From contig NC_134700.1 in NCBI RefSeq assembly GCF_043290135.1, forward strand, positions 81,617,500 to 81,681,499: a DNA stretch of 64,000 bases. The letters run 5' to 3'. Origin of the DNA: Rhipicephalus microplus (lineage: Eukaryota > Arthropoda > Arachnida > Ixodida > Ixodidae). This document shows positions 45,060 to 57,371 of the stretch, piece by piece. Within the stretch, counting starts at the first letter, position 1. Each line of letters begins with the position of its first letter. The notes under the pieces were generated by a model. The model saw only the letters and a program-made list of their open reading frames with translations, searched no databases and was not told where the DNA came from. The translations under genes were made by a program, and so were the position numbers.

Positions 45060-45740
45060 TCAGCGATGTCAGTGACGTCTCAAGTCCCCTCGTAACGTGA
45101 ATGATATGGCAGTGACGTCTCAAGCGGAATGGCTTGGTAATAACTTTCTTAGAGATGAAAAAATTGTAAACGTATTCGGAAATTCCTTTGAGCAGATTTC
45201 CTACTTCGTCTTCGCCTGTCATGTTTCGGTTGATAATTCTAAGAGCATCAGAATGTCTTCGATATATCTTGTAAAGGTCTCCCCAGATAATTTTGTGCAC
45301 GTCATTAAATTGACTGCTCTGCCCTTTTTTTTCGAGAGCGAATCACTAAAGCACTTTTTGATCTCACTGACGAAATTCTTTCACGATGTCAGCAGATCCA
45401 CATTGCGGTAAAATCACAAACGTGCCTTTCGGGCGAGGTATTGAATAACGTAAGTGAGTTGTGCAGAGGAAATCCATTCATTCCGACGGCTCACTCTCTA
45501 ATAGTACTTGAAAAAGTCATCGACGTCCTCATCCCCTCTTTCTCAGAGTGTGCGCGGCTCCCAAAAAGGTGTGTAGCCTGCCTATTTTGGGCGAGCAGTC
45601 TCTTGCGTAAGTACTTGGCGACCGTCGCCAGATTTGTCCGCGTGGTTCATGGCAATGTTTCCCGGCGGTAGCCCACCGAACCTTTTACTGTGCCGAGAAT
45701 GTGGTAGAGGTTGGTCGTCCAGTGTTTTACCCTACAAGTC
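45060..45740 (-). pseudogene. Gypsy gag, right copy
   Basis: 45300-45100 is the better-preserved version: IIWGDLYKIYRRHSDALRII, then MTGEDEVGNLLKGISEYVYN and KPFRLRRHC. The capsid C-terminal block is intact over about 60 codons; flanking parts have stops. Confidence 0.75.
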
Positions 45741-48700
45741 CACACGTCATACTTAACTACAGGGGGCATCAGTTTACAATATGATAGGCTGGTAGTCTAT
45801 TTTGTTTGTCAAAATATACATATAAAAGAAAGCTGCCTCGTCCGCAAAATTTGTGCGATGGCACGTTCGCCTACGCCTCTGAGTTGCTATCAAATGTACT
45901 CTCGCGGTGAAAACCCGATGCTTAGATGCTTCTGTTTTACTTCTTTTCTGCTAAAGACTGAATTTTGTTACGAACAAAGCAGCGGATTACTCGAAGGTTA
46001 CATTTCTGAAGTTAGACGATGCGTTATGATTTTTTTTCGTTGGCTGACGTGGCTAAGTAGCATCGAAGTTTGTCTTGCTATACAATTATCAAATGCTTTG
46101 TACTTTTACTCGTTCTGGAGTTCGCCTGTCGCACAGTTTCAGATTCTCCGCTTCTTTGTCGGCTTAAAAAAAGGTGTCTTTTTCACATCAATTATTGCTA
46201 GGATTTCATGTACCAAACAAGCTATAATTGTTGCCGCTTGGCGGGCTCCAAGGCGCACATTTATCTTGGTGCAGGGTGTTGTTTTTACTTCACTCCCGTC
46301 GAAGTGCCACCGCCGCGGTCGGGTATTCATCCCGCACCTTCAGCACAGCAGCGACATACCACAGGTGCAACGCTGTCGCCGTGGTTTCCTTGAGCAACGT
46401 CTTCGTACATACGTACCATCGACAGAACGTACATACGATGCCCAAAAAGAAATCGACGCTGCTACTCCTTCTTGTGCTTCTGATGTTTTGTTTCACTAAA
46501 GATGTGGGAAGCGTGGTATTGTCACAACACGGACTTATCAATGCGGTCATGTGAGCGTGGACTAGGTTTACGTAAAACCTTCAACGCAACCAGAAAATGA
46601 GGACAAAGGAGTTGTCATCACGGCACAGTACTGTCCCTCTCATGACATATGCATAGACGCAGTCCGCATTGCATGGCTGTTTTTCTGTTTTTTTTGTAAG
46701 CTTTAGGGGAGAGTAGCCTTCAGACAATGTTATTTTTCTAGATTACGGTGCAGTGTTACTGTCGCAAATATTTTTCGAGCCGTTCGTTCCAAAACAAAGC
46801 ACAGCACTGGCGCATGTGCCTGCTCTCCTCGTGGTTCAGTGTGGCTGGTCGTATGTGCGTGAGCAGCTGAGTTGTGTCGGGACTCTCCGCCAGGTGATCT
46901 TTTTCGCCGCGCCACCTATCCAGTGCTGGTCTCCCATATAGAACGTGCAGAAAACCTCTTTCTACTAATTTTCAAAGGTTCTGCGGTTTTATTTGCATCC
47001 CATTATAGACACGTGATTATTGAGAAGAGTTTGTGCTGTGGCAACATTATCAGGGTGATGACCATTGCAAAAGGAACTAAAATTTGTCATTACCCAAAAA
47101 TGTCTGTGATGGACTATGTTATTCAGCGTAATATCAGGGTGGTGAATACTTCAAGAGAAAGTAAACGTCTTCGTTCCACAAAAATCTCTTGTTACTGACA
47201 CAAGGAGCGGCGTTTCCTCTTGTGACCCGACTTCTCAGGCACTGGGTTTTAGTCGCTCATGTAACATAGGGCCTGGGAAAAATGTTAAAGCTGGGTCTAG
47301 ATTACACTTTGTAGCCATTGTGGCACTTGTACCGCACCACTGCTACTTTATCAGTATGTTTGGTAGTAATTCTTAGATAATCTAGCTTGAAGTAGAGCCT
47401 TGAAAATGCTTTACATAAGGGCCTGCAGGCAATCGTATTTCAAGGAAACACGTTAGGCTAGGCTTCTGCCGAGACTGGCAGAAAATTATAATACCGAGAT
47501 AAAGTGGGTGAAACACCGGCAAGGTAATACTATGCACGAAACCGATGCACTAAGCAATGCAACAGCATTCATTTCTTTTTTTTTCACAACCAAGAAAACA
47601 GAGGTAATGCAGGAAGCCCGCGGTGCTAATTGCCAATAGCCAATTGTTTATTGACGCTAAAGAAAAACACGCCTGTTATGAGAATGTACTGCCATGCGCG
47701 TTTTTTTATCTTATTGCCAGGGGTAACGCGAACACGTCAGAAGCACACACGACAACTTGATTATAGAGAAAGAAGGAACGTGGTATTGATAGTGTTGTTA
47801 GACTGACTTCGAAATATCTAGTAGGGGAACTCGTACCTTCAGGTCACGAAGACTACGGAAGTAGAGGTCAGCTCGACTGACGACACGCTGCCATTTTGTT
47901 CTTCAACTGTCCTTAGAAAGCAAGAATACTCGCATCTTCCGTTCATTTGCCTTGCCGCTACTATTCATCACATGCCATCTCCGAAATGTTCGGATTTGAA
48001 GCCGTACACATTGTGAATACCCAGAGCAAAAAGCGCATCACGTATCCACGCTGCAATTCATGGACAGATAAAAACAGGGTGTCTGCTCGAGTCACCGACA
48101 AGCACACCAGCACGCCACGAAAACGTTCATGCGGCTTGGAAATTTCTGTCTGTTGAGTACGCTGGTCTAAACGAAGTGACGTTAGAGCTCGCGGCATAAA
48201 CAGTGAGCAGGCCTGAAATTATATAGGCGGAATTGGTAGAAGGAGTCGCAGTTAAAGACTGCGTTTATAACATTTAAGTTCAGCCCCAGAAGTCTTGTCG
48301 CAGCTCATTGCGGAGGAAACGCTACACTTTGTTTGAAGTAAGACCAATGCCAACTAAGCGGCGTGGGTAGATTCTGATTCCACAGCGCTTGTTCTAGTGC
48401 TGGCATTCAGGTGCCAGAGCGCTTAGGCCATACCGAAGCGTTCTCTACCCATGTTTGTTGGTGTCTTAACACAGTATACGTCTCTTCTCCGCTTTAGGCA
48501 TGGCGGAACCACCCGAAAAATAAGGAGTACTGTCACACAGCAAAGAAGTGTGAGAACTTCAAGGCACGTCCCAATAGTGAATCGGAAAAGTGCCCACAGC
48601 TCAGTCGGCTGATCGCGCTCTTGTTATGGTCGCTGTGGTAGAGGTCATGGGTGCAATTCAAGAATGCATGCTGATATAAATTTTAACAGCGTCATATCTG

Positions 48701-48792
48701 TGACGGAAGTACGTCAGGGAAGCCTTAGTGGATTGCAGCATAAACACTTCTGTGTTGAAATATCTTGTGAGAGTCATGTCTCCTAATAAGAA

Positions 48793-48956
48793 TGTTATTT
48801 ATACTTGCCGAGAAAACGAAGAAAAGAAGAAGATAGTGGGCACGGAAGATTACGCACGGTGGTAAGCGAACAAAAAAGGTGGATGATTGCTTATCTCTCA
48901 CATCGAACGCAGTCTTCTTGGTCTCGACTTGTTTCTGCAGCAGGGCGCATGACCAG
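48793..48956. other. Short spacer between Gypsy arm and LINE tail
   Basis: No feature recognised. Confidence 0.4.
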
Positions 48957-49399
48957 AATAATGATGATGATGTTTCGTGATTCCTGGCGCAAGGGCCAAT
49001 TGATGGTCAAGGAGCACCACTTCAAGAGACAGGATATGTGGAGAATGATTGTGATTAACGGCAGTATAAGGGCCTTAATATTTCTCGCGCTAAGGTGGGT
49101 AAAACATATAAGTAATAAAATCATGACCATGCTGTGAAAAGTGTGGTGGTAGGGAATGACGAAAGTTTGTGATAATAAAACCATGGTGGAATTGTACGGC
49201 ATTATCATGAGTGCCTCGATGGTTGACACCCTTGAGTCCAAGGCCCGTGAGGCAGGTTCTTTCTTCAGTGTAGCCATCGCAGCGGACACCTCTCGGGAGA
49301 GGCCGTGCTATGGAATCCGGGTATATCACATGAAAGGTACGGAGTTCTCTCAGAAAAGCCAAACGATATATGTGTGCCAAGTGGTTCCCTACCAATGAA

Positions 49400-49549
49400 C
49401 GTTGCAGGATGAAGTGGAATATGTTGTCGGTTGGGTAATGGAAAGTGTCGTCTTCTCAGCGTGTCTAATTGTTTACACTGAACTAAAATGTGAAGTACAA
49501 TGAGTGCTTCTTCACATCTATCACACAACGGTAGATCACCACCAGACAA
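49400..49549 (-). pseudogene. I-type LINE: C-terminal zinc finger
   Basis: LPLCDRCEEALIVLHILVQC is a CX2C-X8-H-X4-C block typical after RNase H in these LINEs. Confidence 0.7.
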
Positions 49550-49739
49550 AATAAATGAATGTGTAGTGTATGTATATCCTGTTCGTAACCTTGTAAGTAT
49601 TACTTCTGTGTGGCGTGATTTTGATACTGACAGCCAATGACCAAGTTGTGGCTTGATGACATGTAATTTATTATCCGTGTGTGTCCCATGCGCTCTGCCA
49701 ATAATTCCTAAGCTTTCGTTTTAGAAAAGGTTACAAGTC

Positions 49740-50275
49740 GAGTGCAGGAATTAGTATCGATGTATTGGTAGCGGTTTTGTTGGTATATCCAGCTAGCTGG
49801 TCCACCAGAACTTTGATTTGTATTTCGCGGTGTCCTGGGACCCAGCAGACTACAACATGTTGCTTGGATGAGTAGACTGTGCATAAAAGCGAATAAAGCG
49901 AGATCAGAAAAGGGTTTTTGTGCTCTTTAGGATTTTTCAGAACTTTCACTGCGCGTAGAGAATACATATATATTATTGCCTTTTGTAGTTTTGTTTGTTT
50001 AATATGTTTAACGACCACAAGTACCACATAAGCTTCGACGGTTAAAAGGCTTGTATCGGAGTGTAGAACGCCGGCTTCCGAAAAGGATGGGCAAAGACTG
50101 CGTACGAAACAAAAGTGTTGGATTTCGAAGCATCCGTAAAGAACTCAGGACATGTGTATTTCCATGGTTGTTCTAGGAAGTATGTCTGAATATGTGCAAT
50201 TGGTGCACGCTTCGTATACCCTGCAAGAAAAGCACGTCTCAATCTATCACCTGACACTGCCACGGTGGCTGGCAT
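49740..50275 (-). pseudogene. I-type LINE: RNase H
   Basis: 50275-50042 reads PEFFTDASKSNTFVSYAVFA (first catalytic Asp in FTDAS). 50027-49731 reads IIYMYSLRAVKVL (normally YTDSLxALxAL, the second Asp changed) and HVVVCWVPGHREIQIKVLVD (normally WVPGHxGIxGNExAD). Confidence 0.75.
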
Positions 50276-50559
50276 ACTGCGGGAGCCATCAAACAGTGTT
50301 CAAGTGGCACACCGGTTTCCTTCGCTGGCCCCTCACATGGAGTGAGTAGCGCCGTCTCACAGAAAGCCGTTTAACCAACACAGCAAGGCTTTGCACATCA
50401 TTGATTGTGGAATGTGAAGGGTGTTTCTTGTCTGCGTTCACTTTAAGATAATACTTTGAAGACACGTAACATCTCTGTATGTGAAGCAACCATTGGTTCG
50501 AGTCCATGTACAGGCTTCAAACGGGGCTAGTGCGAAAAGCACGCGTAGAGAGGCGGATG

Positions 50560-51900
50560 CCTAGATGATGCACAGGGTCAAGCATTTTAGGGCAGTGGGT
50601 GTCGCAGACTGATATGCCGTTGCCCCATAGTCTAGGCGGGTACCTATGAGGCTTTTATACGAATTCATTAGACACCACTTGTCACTTCCCCACGTAGTGC
50701 GTGACAACACTTTTAGAACATTCATGGATTTATGCACCAGTTTTTTAAGCACCTAACGTGTGGTATGAAGGTTAGCTTGGTATTCATGATTAGGCCTAAG
50801 AATTTGTGTGTTCGGTATTAACAGAAAGACGTTGCCAGAGCAGTTGATTATAGGGTTCGGAATTAATGGCTCTCTTCTTGAAGAACAGCACACACGTTTT
50901 TTTCTGTGCCTTCAATCGAAACCCAGGCGTGATTTGAGAATTCGTTCAAGTTAAACTGAATCTGCCACTCACGCATGGCCAGATTACACGACCTAAAACC
51001 AAGCTGGACGTCGTCGACATATGTACAATAAAACATATTGAAAAGAATGGACAAACGCAAATAATTTATTTTCACAATAAAAAGTATGCAAGTAAGTACA
51101 CCTCCTTGTGGCATGCCTGTTTCTTGGACATATGTTTGAGAAAGAACTTTGCCCACTTGAACACAGAATGCCCGGTCTGACAAGTAACCTTCGATTAAGG
51201 TAATTAATCTGCCACACTTGCCAAGGTAGGACAGGTCGCTAAATATTCCAAAGCGTTATGTTGTAGCATATGCGTTTTCGATATTGGGGAACACAGAAAG
51301 AAAGTACTGTTTGTGGATGAAAGCGCCTCTGATCTGTGCCTTGATACGAAAAAAGTGGTCGGGGATAGACCTGCCTTCTTGAAACCCTCACTGGTATTGG
51401 TCGAGCGAATTGTTTGTTTCGAGGAAATTTACAAATCGACTGTTTATCGTTTTTTTTTTCAAAAAGTTTACACTGGCAACTGGTAAGTGCATTATTCCTA
51501 TAACTCGAAATTTAAGAAGGGTGCCTGCCGTGTTTCGAAATGTCAATAACAATAACCTCTTTCCAGAAAGTAGGAATAGCGCCAGAGAACCAGATAGAAT
51601 TGTACAAGCAAATTGATTTTTTTGTGTTTCAATTGGTAGGTTTTTAACATTTTATACACCACTCGGTCAGTACTTGAGGTGGAATTACTGCAGGAGTTTA
51701 GTGATGTTTGAAGCTCAGTTAAACTGAAAGCTTGGTTATATGCCTTGTAGTTTGTACACTTGTGTTTCTGCTTTTGTATTCTTGTTCTGTATTTTTAGAA
51801 AGCATCAGTATAGTGTGACGACCTGGACAGCCGTTCGAAGCGTGCACCGAGGAAGTTCGCCTGTCACTCTGTGTGTTTACGAGTGGGAGTGGGGGTACTT
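50560..51900 (-). pseudogene. I-type LINE: reverse transcriptase
   Basis: 51183-50863 reads MSDRAFCVQVGKVLSQTYVQ, then GMPQGGVLTCILFIVKINYL (motif normally GVPQGxVLSPxLF) and MFYCTYVDDVQLGF, with the YVDD catalytic residues intact. Later SIEGTEKNVCAV matches the thumb start, and 50752-50561 has VLSRTTWGSDKWCLMNSYKS. The earlier RT blocks are in broken frames above 51200. Confidence 0.8.
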
Positions 51901-52199
51901 GTCTTCCCGCTACGCTACCAACCATGTTCCATACTTTAGCCTGCTGTATATATGAGTTGATTCCTGATACAAACTTCTGTCAACTTTCTTTTCTGGCCTG
52001 CCGACGCATTCTCCTTCCTTGACACTTTATTTTCCTGAAGCTGTGAAGATTTTTGGCTGTCGGTGTGTTTCGGAGCAACCTCCATTTTTCGTTTTGCTCT
52101 TTGCGCGCGTATCGGCAATCAGAGATACACCATGGCACACGTCGTTTTTCACGGTGTCCGTTCATTTGTGGGATGCTTTTAGTTGAAGAATCAATCAAG

Positions 52200-53000
52200 A
52201 ACACTGTGGAGTAGTTCACAGCAGCATCAATGCTCAAAGTACATATACATTCCTACCAAAACATGCGATGATATAAAGCTGTTCCCAATAAGATATGTTT
52301 ATGAGCCATTTGGAAACCCGTGGTGCACACTCAGTTGCTGTTGTTGTGCTCAAAACTACGGGAAAGTGGTCCCTTCTGTAGGGATAACTGATGACATTCC
52401 ACTGGAGTATAGGCACAATGGACGGAGATACTATGCTTAGGTCTATGGAGGAGTAGGTGTTATTAGCGATATTATAATAGGTTGGTCTTTTCGAGTCAGA
52501 AGACACGCGCTGGATGAGAGAAGGAACTGTTCAGTCAACCTCGCGCGTCGCAACGAGAATCACCCCATAGCCCGCTATGCACATTCAATTCTCCAAGCAG
52601 AACATAACGCTCCGGAAGTTCGTCTATGAAGGACTTGAAGTCATGTTTTTGTAGGTGATAGCTCAGAGGTTCGTAAAGTGTACAAATTGTGATCAGTTTA
52701 TTGAAAAGCACTGCTCAAACAGCCACTGTCTGAAGAGATGATTGGAGTTGAAAGTGTGTGCATGCAATCTCTTGATTCTCTATAATGGCAACACCTCCGG
52801 ATGTTGTCCCGGCATCATCACGGCCCTTTCGAAAAATGGCGTATTTACGTAGAAAGTTGGTGTGCTTTAAAGCTAGGTGTTTTATGTACACACAGAACTT
52901 TTGATGAGTGCTCGTGTAATTGTTCTTGGACATAATCAAGGTTCTCGAGAAGGCCCCTGACATTCGATTGTATAATTTGAGTGTTCACGGTGAAAGTAAT
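52200..53000 (-). pseudogene. I-type LINE: endonuclease
   Basis: 52963-52715 carries TNFLRKYAIFRKGRDDAG and GGVAIIENQ (normally YxxxRxDR...GGGVAI). 52506-52234 carries YSSIDLSIVSPSIVPILQWN and DHFPVVLS, the IDL and (S/R)DH catalytic blocks, with R before DH. Confidence 0.8.
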
Positions 53001-53239
53001 GTAGTGCTGTATGTAGAAAGAGCGAGTGGCTGTTTAGGCAGGATGTTTGAATTCAAGTAAAAGGGCCGTCACCAGGCCCCATTATCTGCTTTGTTTGTTT
53101 TCTTGACGTGGTTTAAGGAGCTATGCCGCTCTTTCGGCACCAAGGGTACCGACGTATTCATTGCCTCCCCGGAGGCACTGGATGCCCGCACGTGCGAGCT
53201 TGTAGTTCAAATTTCGGGCCTCGCCTTGTGAAGTGAGGC

Positions 53240-54174
53240 CTTCAGACCTGCAGATCTGGGGTCTCCGATCTCTGTTCGTGAGCAGGCGCAGTAGGCTGAA
53301 CTACTGCCGCCTTGGGAGCAGGTGCCCCAGCCGATGTCTCGATATGCGCGGGCCGAAGGAGTAAGGAGGACTGGTGCGATGCTACCCCCTTACGCGCCGC
53401 GTCAGCGTAGGTTAGGCCGTAAAATGGCGACACTGTTATTCTTGCTTCTTAAAAGGAGATATTTACTCTCCCCTTCAATGTGAGAATCTTTTTTTTTCAA
53501 GAATAAACAGGACTGTGAGTAGGCAGCATGATTTCTTTCAGAGTTCACACAATACGCTGTATGTTTCCCGGTTTCCGACTTGTTGTCGTGGTCGGCACAG
53601 GTTTGCCGACCACGACAGCTTTGTGAGCCGCGGCCATATTTCTGCCATTGAAAGCAACGGCGAGGGTTTGAAAGCTTTGTGTAACCCGTTACAAGCGTGT
53701 CTGGAATAACGCTGGAGTCAAACGTAATGATGATGTGTTTAGTTGCGGTATCTTTGCCATCTCGCTCCATAATAATTCTCTTGACGTTGACTACATTCTG
53801 AACTTTCCATACGTCAAGATATTCTGCATCTGTCAAGTAAGCTTGATCGTCCTCCAATACAACTTCTCGGCTCGGACAGCGTTCATTGAACAGTGTGCCT
53901 ATACAGTGATGGGGACATCCCCAAAAGTATTTACATTCAATAGTCTTTCATATTGTTTTTTTCACCGATTTCAATAAGGAGAGCTCCGCTAGCCATTTTC
54001 GTCGCTCTGTAACCTGTTCCAAGTGCGTTTATCACGCACCTTGAAACTAGGACCGGGGAGGGTTTTCGAGATTGGCTTTGTCAGTGTGCCACTATGAATA
54101 ACATGGGAGCGTGGGAAGTTGTTCTTGTTTAGTTGAAAAGGTCGAAAGCTTGCATGAGTGCGCACCGTCTTCAA
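53240..54174 (-). pseudogene. I-type LINE: ORF1 gag-like protein
   Basis: 54174-53989 opens with KTLPGPSFKVRDKRTWNRLQ. At 53857-53402 VNVKRIIMERDGKDTATKHI and IITFDSSVIPDTL lead to NPRRCFQWQKYGRGSQSCRG, a knuckle whose second Cys is Gln and His is Arg, then CADHDNKSETGKHTAYCVNS. 53433-53242 ends with YADAARKGVASHQSS. The protein would bind the LINE RNA. Confidence 0.8.
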
Positions 54175-54590
54175 GTAGCTATCAATAGAGAGTTAAAAGT
54201 TTTTTACCATAAAATATGGATTGTGTTCGGTAGCGGTGGCAGCCACCCATCACCGAGCCCAACTAGTGGACGCTGCAAAACACAAAAAATGGATTGCATG
54301 CGTCAGCTGTACACCACCACTATAACCTCATGTGACCCATCCCAAGGTGGGGTGAACACACGAGTATAGCCCTTACCGCCAGGAAGAATTGGACGTAAAC
54401 AGAAAACAGAAGTAGACAAGACAGATAAATAGTGAGAGATAAAGACGAAGGTGTAGGGGGACAGAGATAAAAAAAGGCGATTGCCAATTTCCCCTGGGTG
54501 GGTCCGCCCAGAGGTGCCATCTATGTGAAGCCGGGCCGAAAGGATGCATTGCATCTGCCGGGGGGGCTTAAAGGTCTACTCACCCAGCGT

Positions 54591-55100
54591 CAGCTGTGCC
54601 CCGAAGATGCCATGACCAGAATAGCGGCTTCTCCTTTTTCCACTGGCCACAGAATACGAGGACGAAGAACTGTGAACAGAAGATGGACGAAGAGGAGGTC
54701 AGTGTGAACCGAGGGCAGCGAGACGAGACATCGCCGGCTGAAAAAGCGACGAAAACACGAAGGACGACAAAGACTTGAATCAAGACTCGCCGCTAAAATG
54801 TGTGTTCCCTCAATTATTCAAAGAGAACAGGGAAATTATCTAAAAGAACAAAAAAAACGCCGAGGACGCAGATAAACATCATAGTGAGCGAAGCGGAAAA
54901 CAAGCTTCAGGATAATCGAAACTCTACTGAGATGCCACTGCTAGCCAGTCAGATCAGAAATCTCGCCGACATAGTAAAGAAAGTTGACGAAAAGATGGAG
55001 CAGTTTATAACACGTGAAATAGACCAATTCGAGTTAGCGAGGACAACTGATTATGAACTGTAGGTGACTATCGTTCTGCTCAACATCAATACGTACCTTC
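54591..55100 (+). mobile_element. BEL/Pao gag fragment, plus orientation
   Basis: 54608-54800 is an inverted match to 39143-38930 of the BEL element: same TGCCATGACCAGAATAGCGG-like primer region, ATG at 54683 followed by DEEEVSVNRGQRD, then KATKTRRTTKT. 54800-55063 continues as a polar coiled-coil frame (LLASQIRNLADIVKKVDEKM). No LTR or pol follows; a truncated copy. Confidence 0.65.
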
Positions 55101-57371
55101 GCCAACAAGAACAGCGTGAGCCAATGAGAACCCAAGCACAGGCAAGCGCCACAAGCAAATTCAGTAAAGCTTCCATTGGTAGAAATAATGGAACGAAGAA
55201 TTGAACGAAGAATTAAACAAGAATCAAACGTTCTCGTACCTTCTGCCATCACTTCTGCCATCTTTGAAGGAACTTCAACATTTAGACAACAGCTACGTGG
55301 AAACTATCGACATGTTCAAGCAGTGATACCGGAAACATGAAGCGCTTGTAGATATGCACATGAAATAGTAAACTAATTTCAATTCAGTAGCAAGCTGCAG
55401 TGACTATGAAGGCTTAAGAAGGCTGCCAGACAAGGCACAGTAGATGCGATGCAAGTATACTGAATTGGAGCACTAGATGGCAGAGCAACTGCACTGTTGT
55501 GAAAACTCTAAAATAATATGGAAATGTTTGTTGGCATTTGGCAGCAGAAGTGCTCAATAAGTTAGTTTCCGGGGATACCTAATCATTATGCTCGGAAATA
55601 CATTGTTAAGCTCATTCGGTCAAATATTTTTCCGTGTTTCAAAACTTCATTGTAAAGTAAGCTGGCTGCAGCACTCGAGATCCCCCCCCCCCCCCAATCA
55701 GTTTCCGGTGTTTCAGTCATGACGACAGTCTTATTTCGACTTTTCGCTTTGTTCAATGAAATGCGAAATTCGTTCTGTTGTTACACGAGTGGATATAGGC
55801 AAACAGTCACTTCACAACCGTTAACAACCTCGACACAGACGTAGATGTCTCCTCTGCAGTTACTCGGAAGATCACATACCTTGAATTAACGAAGTGCTAT
55901 GTACCGGAAGTACACCAGCTGGCGAGGAACCATTTTGCTATCTACCTACTCAATGTCGTCATCATGAGCAAGACACAAAGGAGATAACTGCTCTATACTA
56001 TTATCCAGACACACACGCAGGCACACACTTAGTTTTATTAGACACAGTCCACCTGTAAGTACGTTTCGCAGAAACCATCACGCACAGAAAACGTACTTAT
56101 AGGTTGACTGTGTAAAATAAAGGTCAGTTGCAAGTCTGTGCCTGTATGTGCGTATGGTATATGAACGCATGTGAAGTGCAGCTATTCAATTTGTGGTAAT
56201 ATGCACCGACTCACCTAGCAACAAGTTCTCTTGTGCAAAACGAAGAATATGCTGGTACACCATCTGTTCACGCCGCTCTTACGTACAGCCACATCTTTGC
56301 CGCATTCTTCCACGCCTCGAGAATTCCCTCTAAACACACGGAGGAGTGGTGACCGAGCAACGATGACGCATCAATATACGGATGTACTGATTTACAGCTT
56401 CGACAACTAAACGTCTATTGATTCTGTGATTGACGTATCACGGGATTTTGTGAAGAACTAATCCTTGTTTTTTTTCCTTCATTTCTTTGCTTTGTTCATA
56501 ACTGGTGGGAAGGTTTTGTTACAATGTTGACAACAAATTTTTGCTCCGTGCAGAAAACGGATTTGTGCATTCATGCGTACGCGCACACAAACACACACAC
56601 ACACAAACACCCGCGCACACGCAAACTTGTCTTTGTTTTTATTTTGATATCAAAACTGCGTGTACCGCAATTTCTTCAAGATCAACTATATTTAACGCTG
56701 TCGCCTTTTAATTATTGGTGGATATATTTTCAACACGCCTCACTTGTGCTTTTATTCTTTCCCTGAGACACGTACAAGAATGCCAGAAGAAGAACTTTGA
56801 TTTCTAGTCACTAGCTTTAAACAGCTAGTCCCCTGGCCCTTGGAGCTTCATATTTACTTTAAGTTACAGTGCATGGTTACAAAGAATTGACGAGCAGTTT
56901 GAGGGTAAAAAGGAAGGGTAGGGCGTCGACATTCAAGTAACGTAGCCACCACTGATAATAATTTTGGAATCATGCGCATGGGTTATGTGGTATAAAGAGT
57001 AAAAAAAAGGCAATTGCAACGAGACGTTGCAATTCACAGTAAGAAAGTGAATATATATATTTTTTGTTTTTATGAAGGTATTAGCCTGATCATAGAATAA
57101 GTGATCAAACTGCCAGTGTTAATCTATGGTACAACCCAACGGGATCGATAGGTCTACATCGTTACGGAGCGAATACATCGAAAGTGTCCAGTCGTTCACC
57201 ACCTGGATGACTGCATATAATAGTGCGAGATTGGGTAAAGCAGTGACAGGAAACTAATGGTGAATTCTTGTTCTTGTACCATGTGGTGGGTCGTTTTTTT
57301 ATTCTTCGTTGTTGCGCACAGAAGTGCACTGTGAGTGGTGTCGCCATATGCTATGTTTTCTTTCCGTGCAG
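55101..57371. other. No gene seen; simple repeats and one hairpin
   Basis: Contains a C12-14 run at about 55682-55696, an imperfect 25-base hairpin (56041-56118) and a CA-rich tract (56585-56625). No transposon protein recognised beyond the BEL fragment. Confidence 0.5.
56041..56118. repeat. Imperfect inverted repeat
   Basis: ACACAGTCCACCTGTAAGTA at the left pairs with TACTTATAGGTTGACTGTGT at the right (three mismatches), about 25-base arms with a 25-base loop. Confidence 0.75.

Larger units (their letters stand above)
44925..48792 (-). mobile_element. Gypsy-type element, right (minus) copy of the inverted pair
   Basis: Minus strand from high to low: leader or LTR (48792-45740), gag (45740-45060), then directly RT block 1 (45055-44925); protease and linker were deleted. 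Its leader pairs with 39353-42650. Near 48595-48665 the outer part contains a tRNA-like stretch (AGCTCAGTCGGCTGATCGCG then GGGTGCAATTC). Confidence 0.75.
48957..54590 (-). mobile_element. I-type LINE with RNase H, near full length, minus strand
   Basis: From high to low: 5' untranslated region (54590-54180), ORF1 with zinc knuckles (54170-53240), endonuclease (53000-52200), RT (about 51900-50560), RNase H (50275-49740), terminal zinc finger (49549-49400), 3' untranslated region ending in a (CAT)n/(ATT) tail at 48957-48972. An RNase H after the RT and a trinucleotide tail fit the I-like clades. About 5.6 kb, all domains present but each frame is broken. Confidence 0.8.
29366..57371. other. 28 kb intron C-D filled with transposable elements
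   Basis: Between matching phase-2 borders lie a CR1-like LINE, a BEL/Pao element, two inverted Gypsy copies, an I-type LINE and a BEL fragment. I found no further host exon inside, though a short one could be missed. Confidence 0.65.

Noticed and set aside
45711..46499. 262-codon plus-strand frame, one of the longest in the window
   Set aside because: It lies in the Gypsy leader arm; the matching part of the other arm does not keep the frame and no motif is recognisable.
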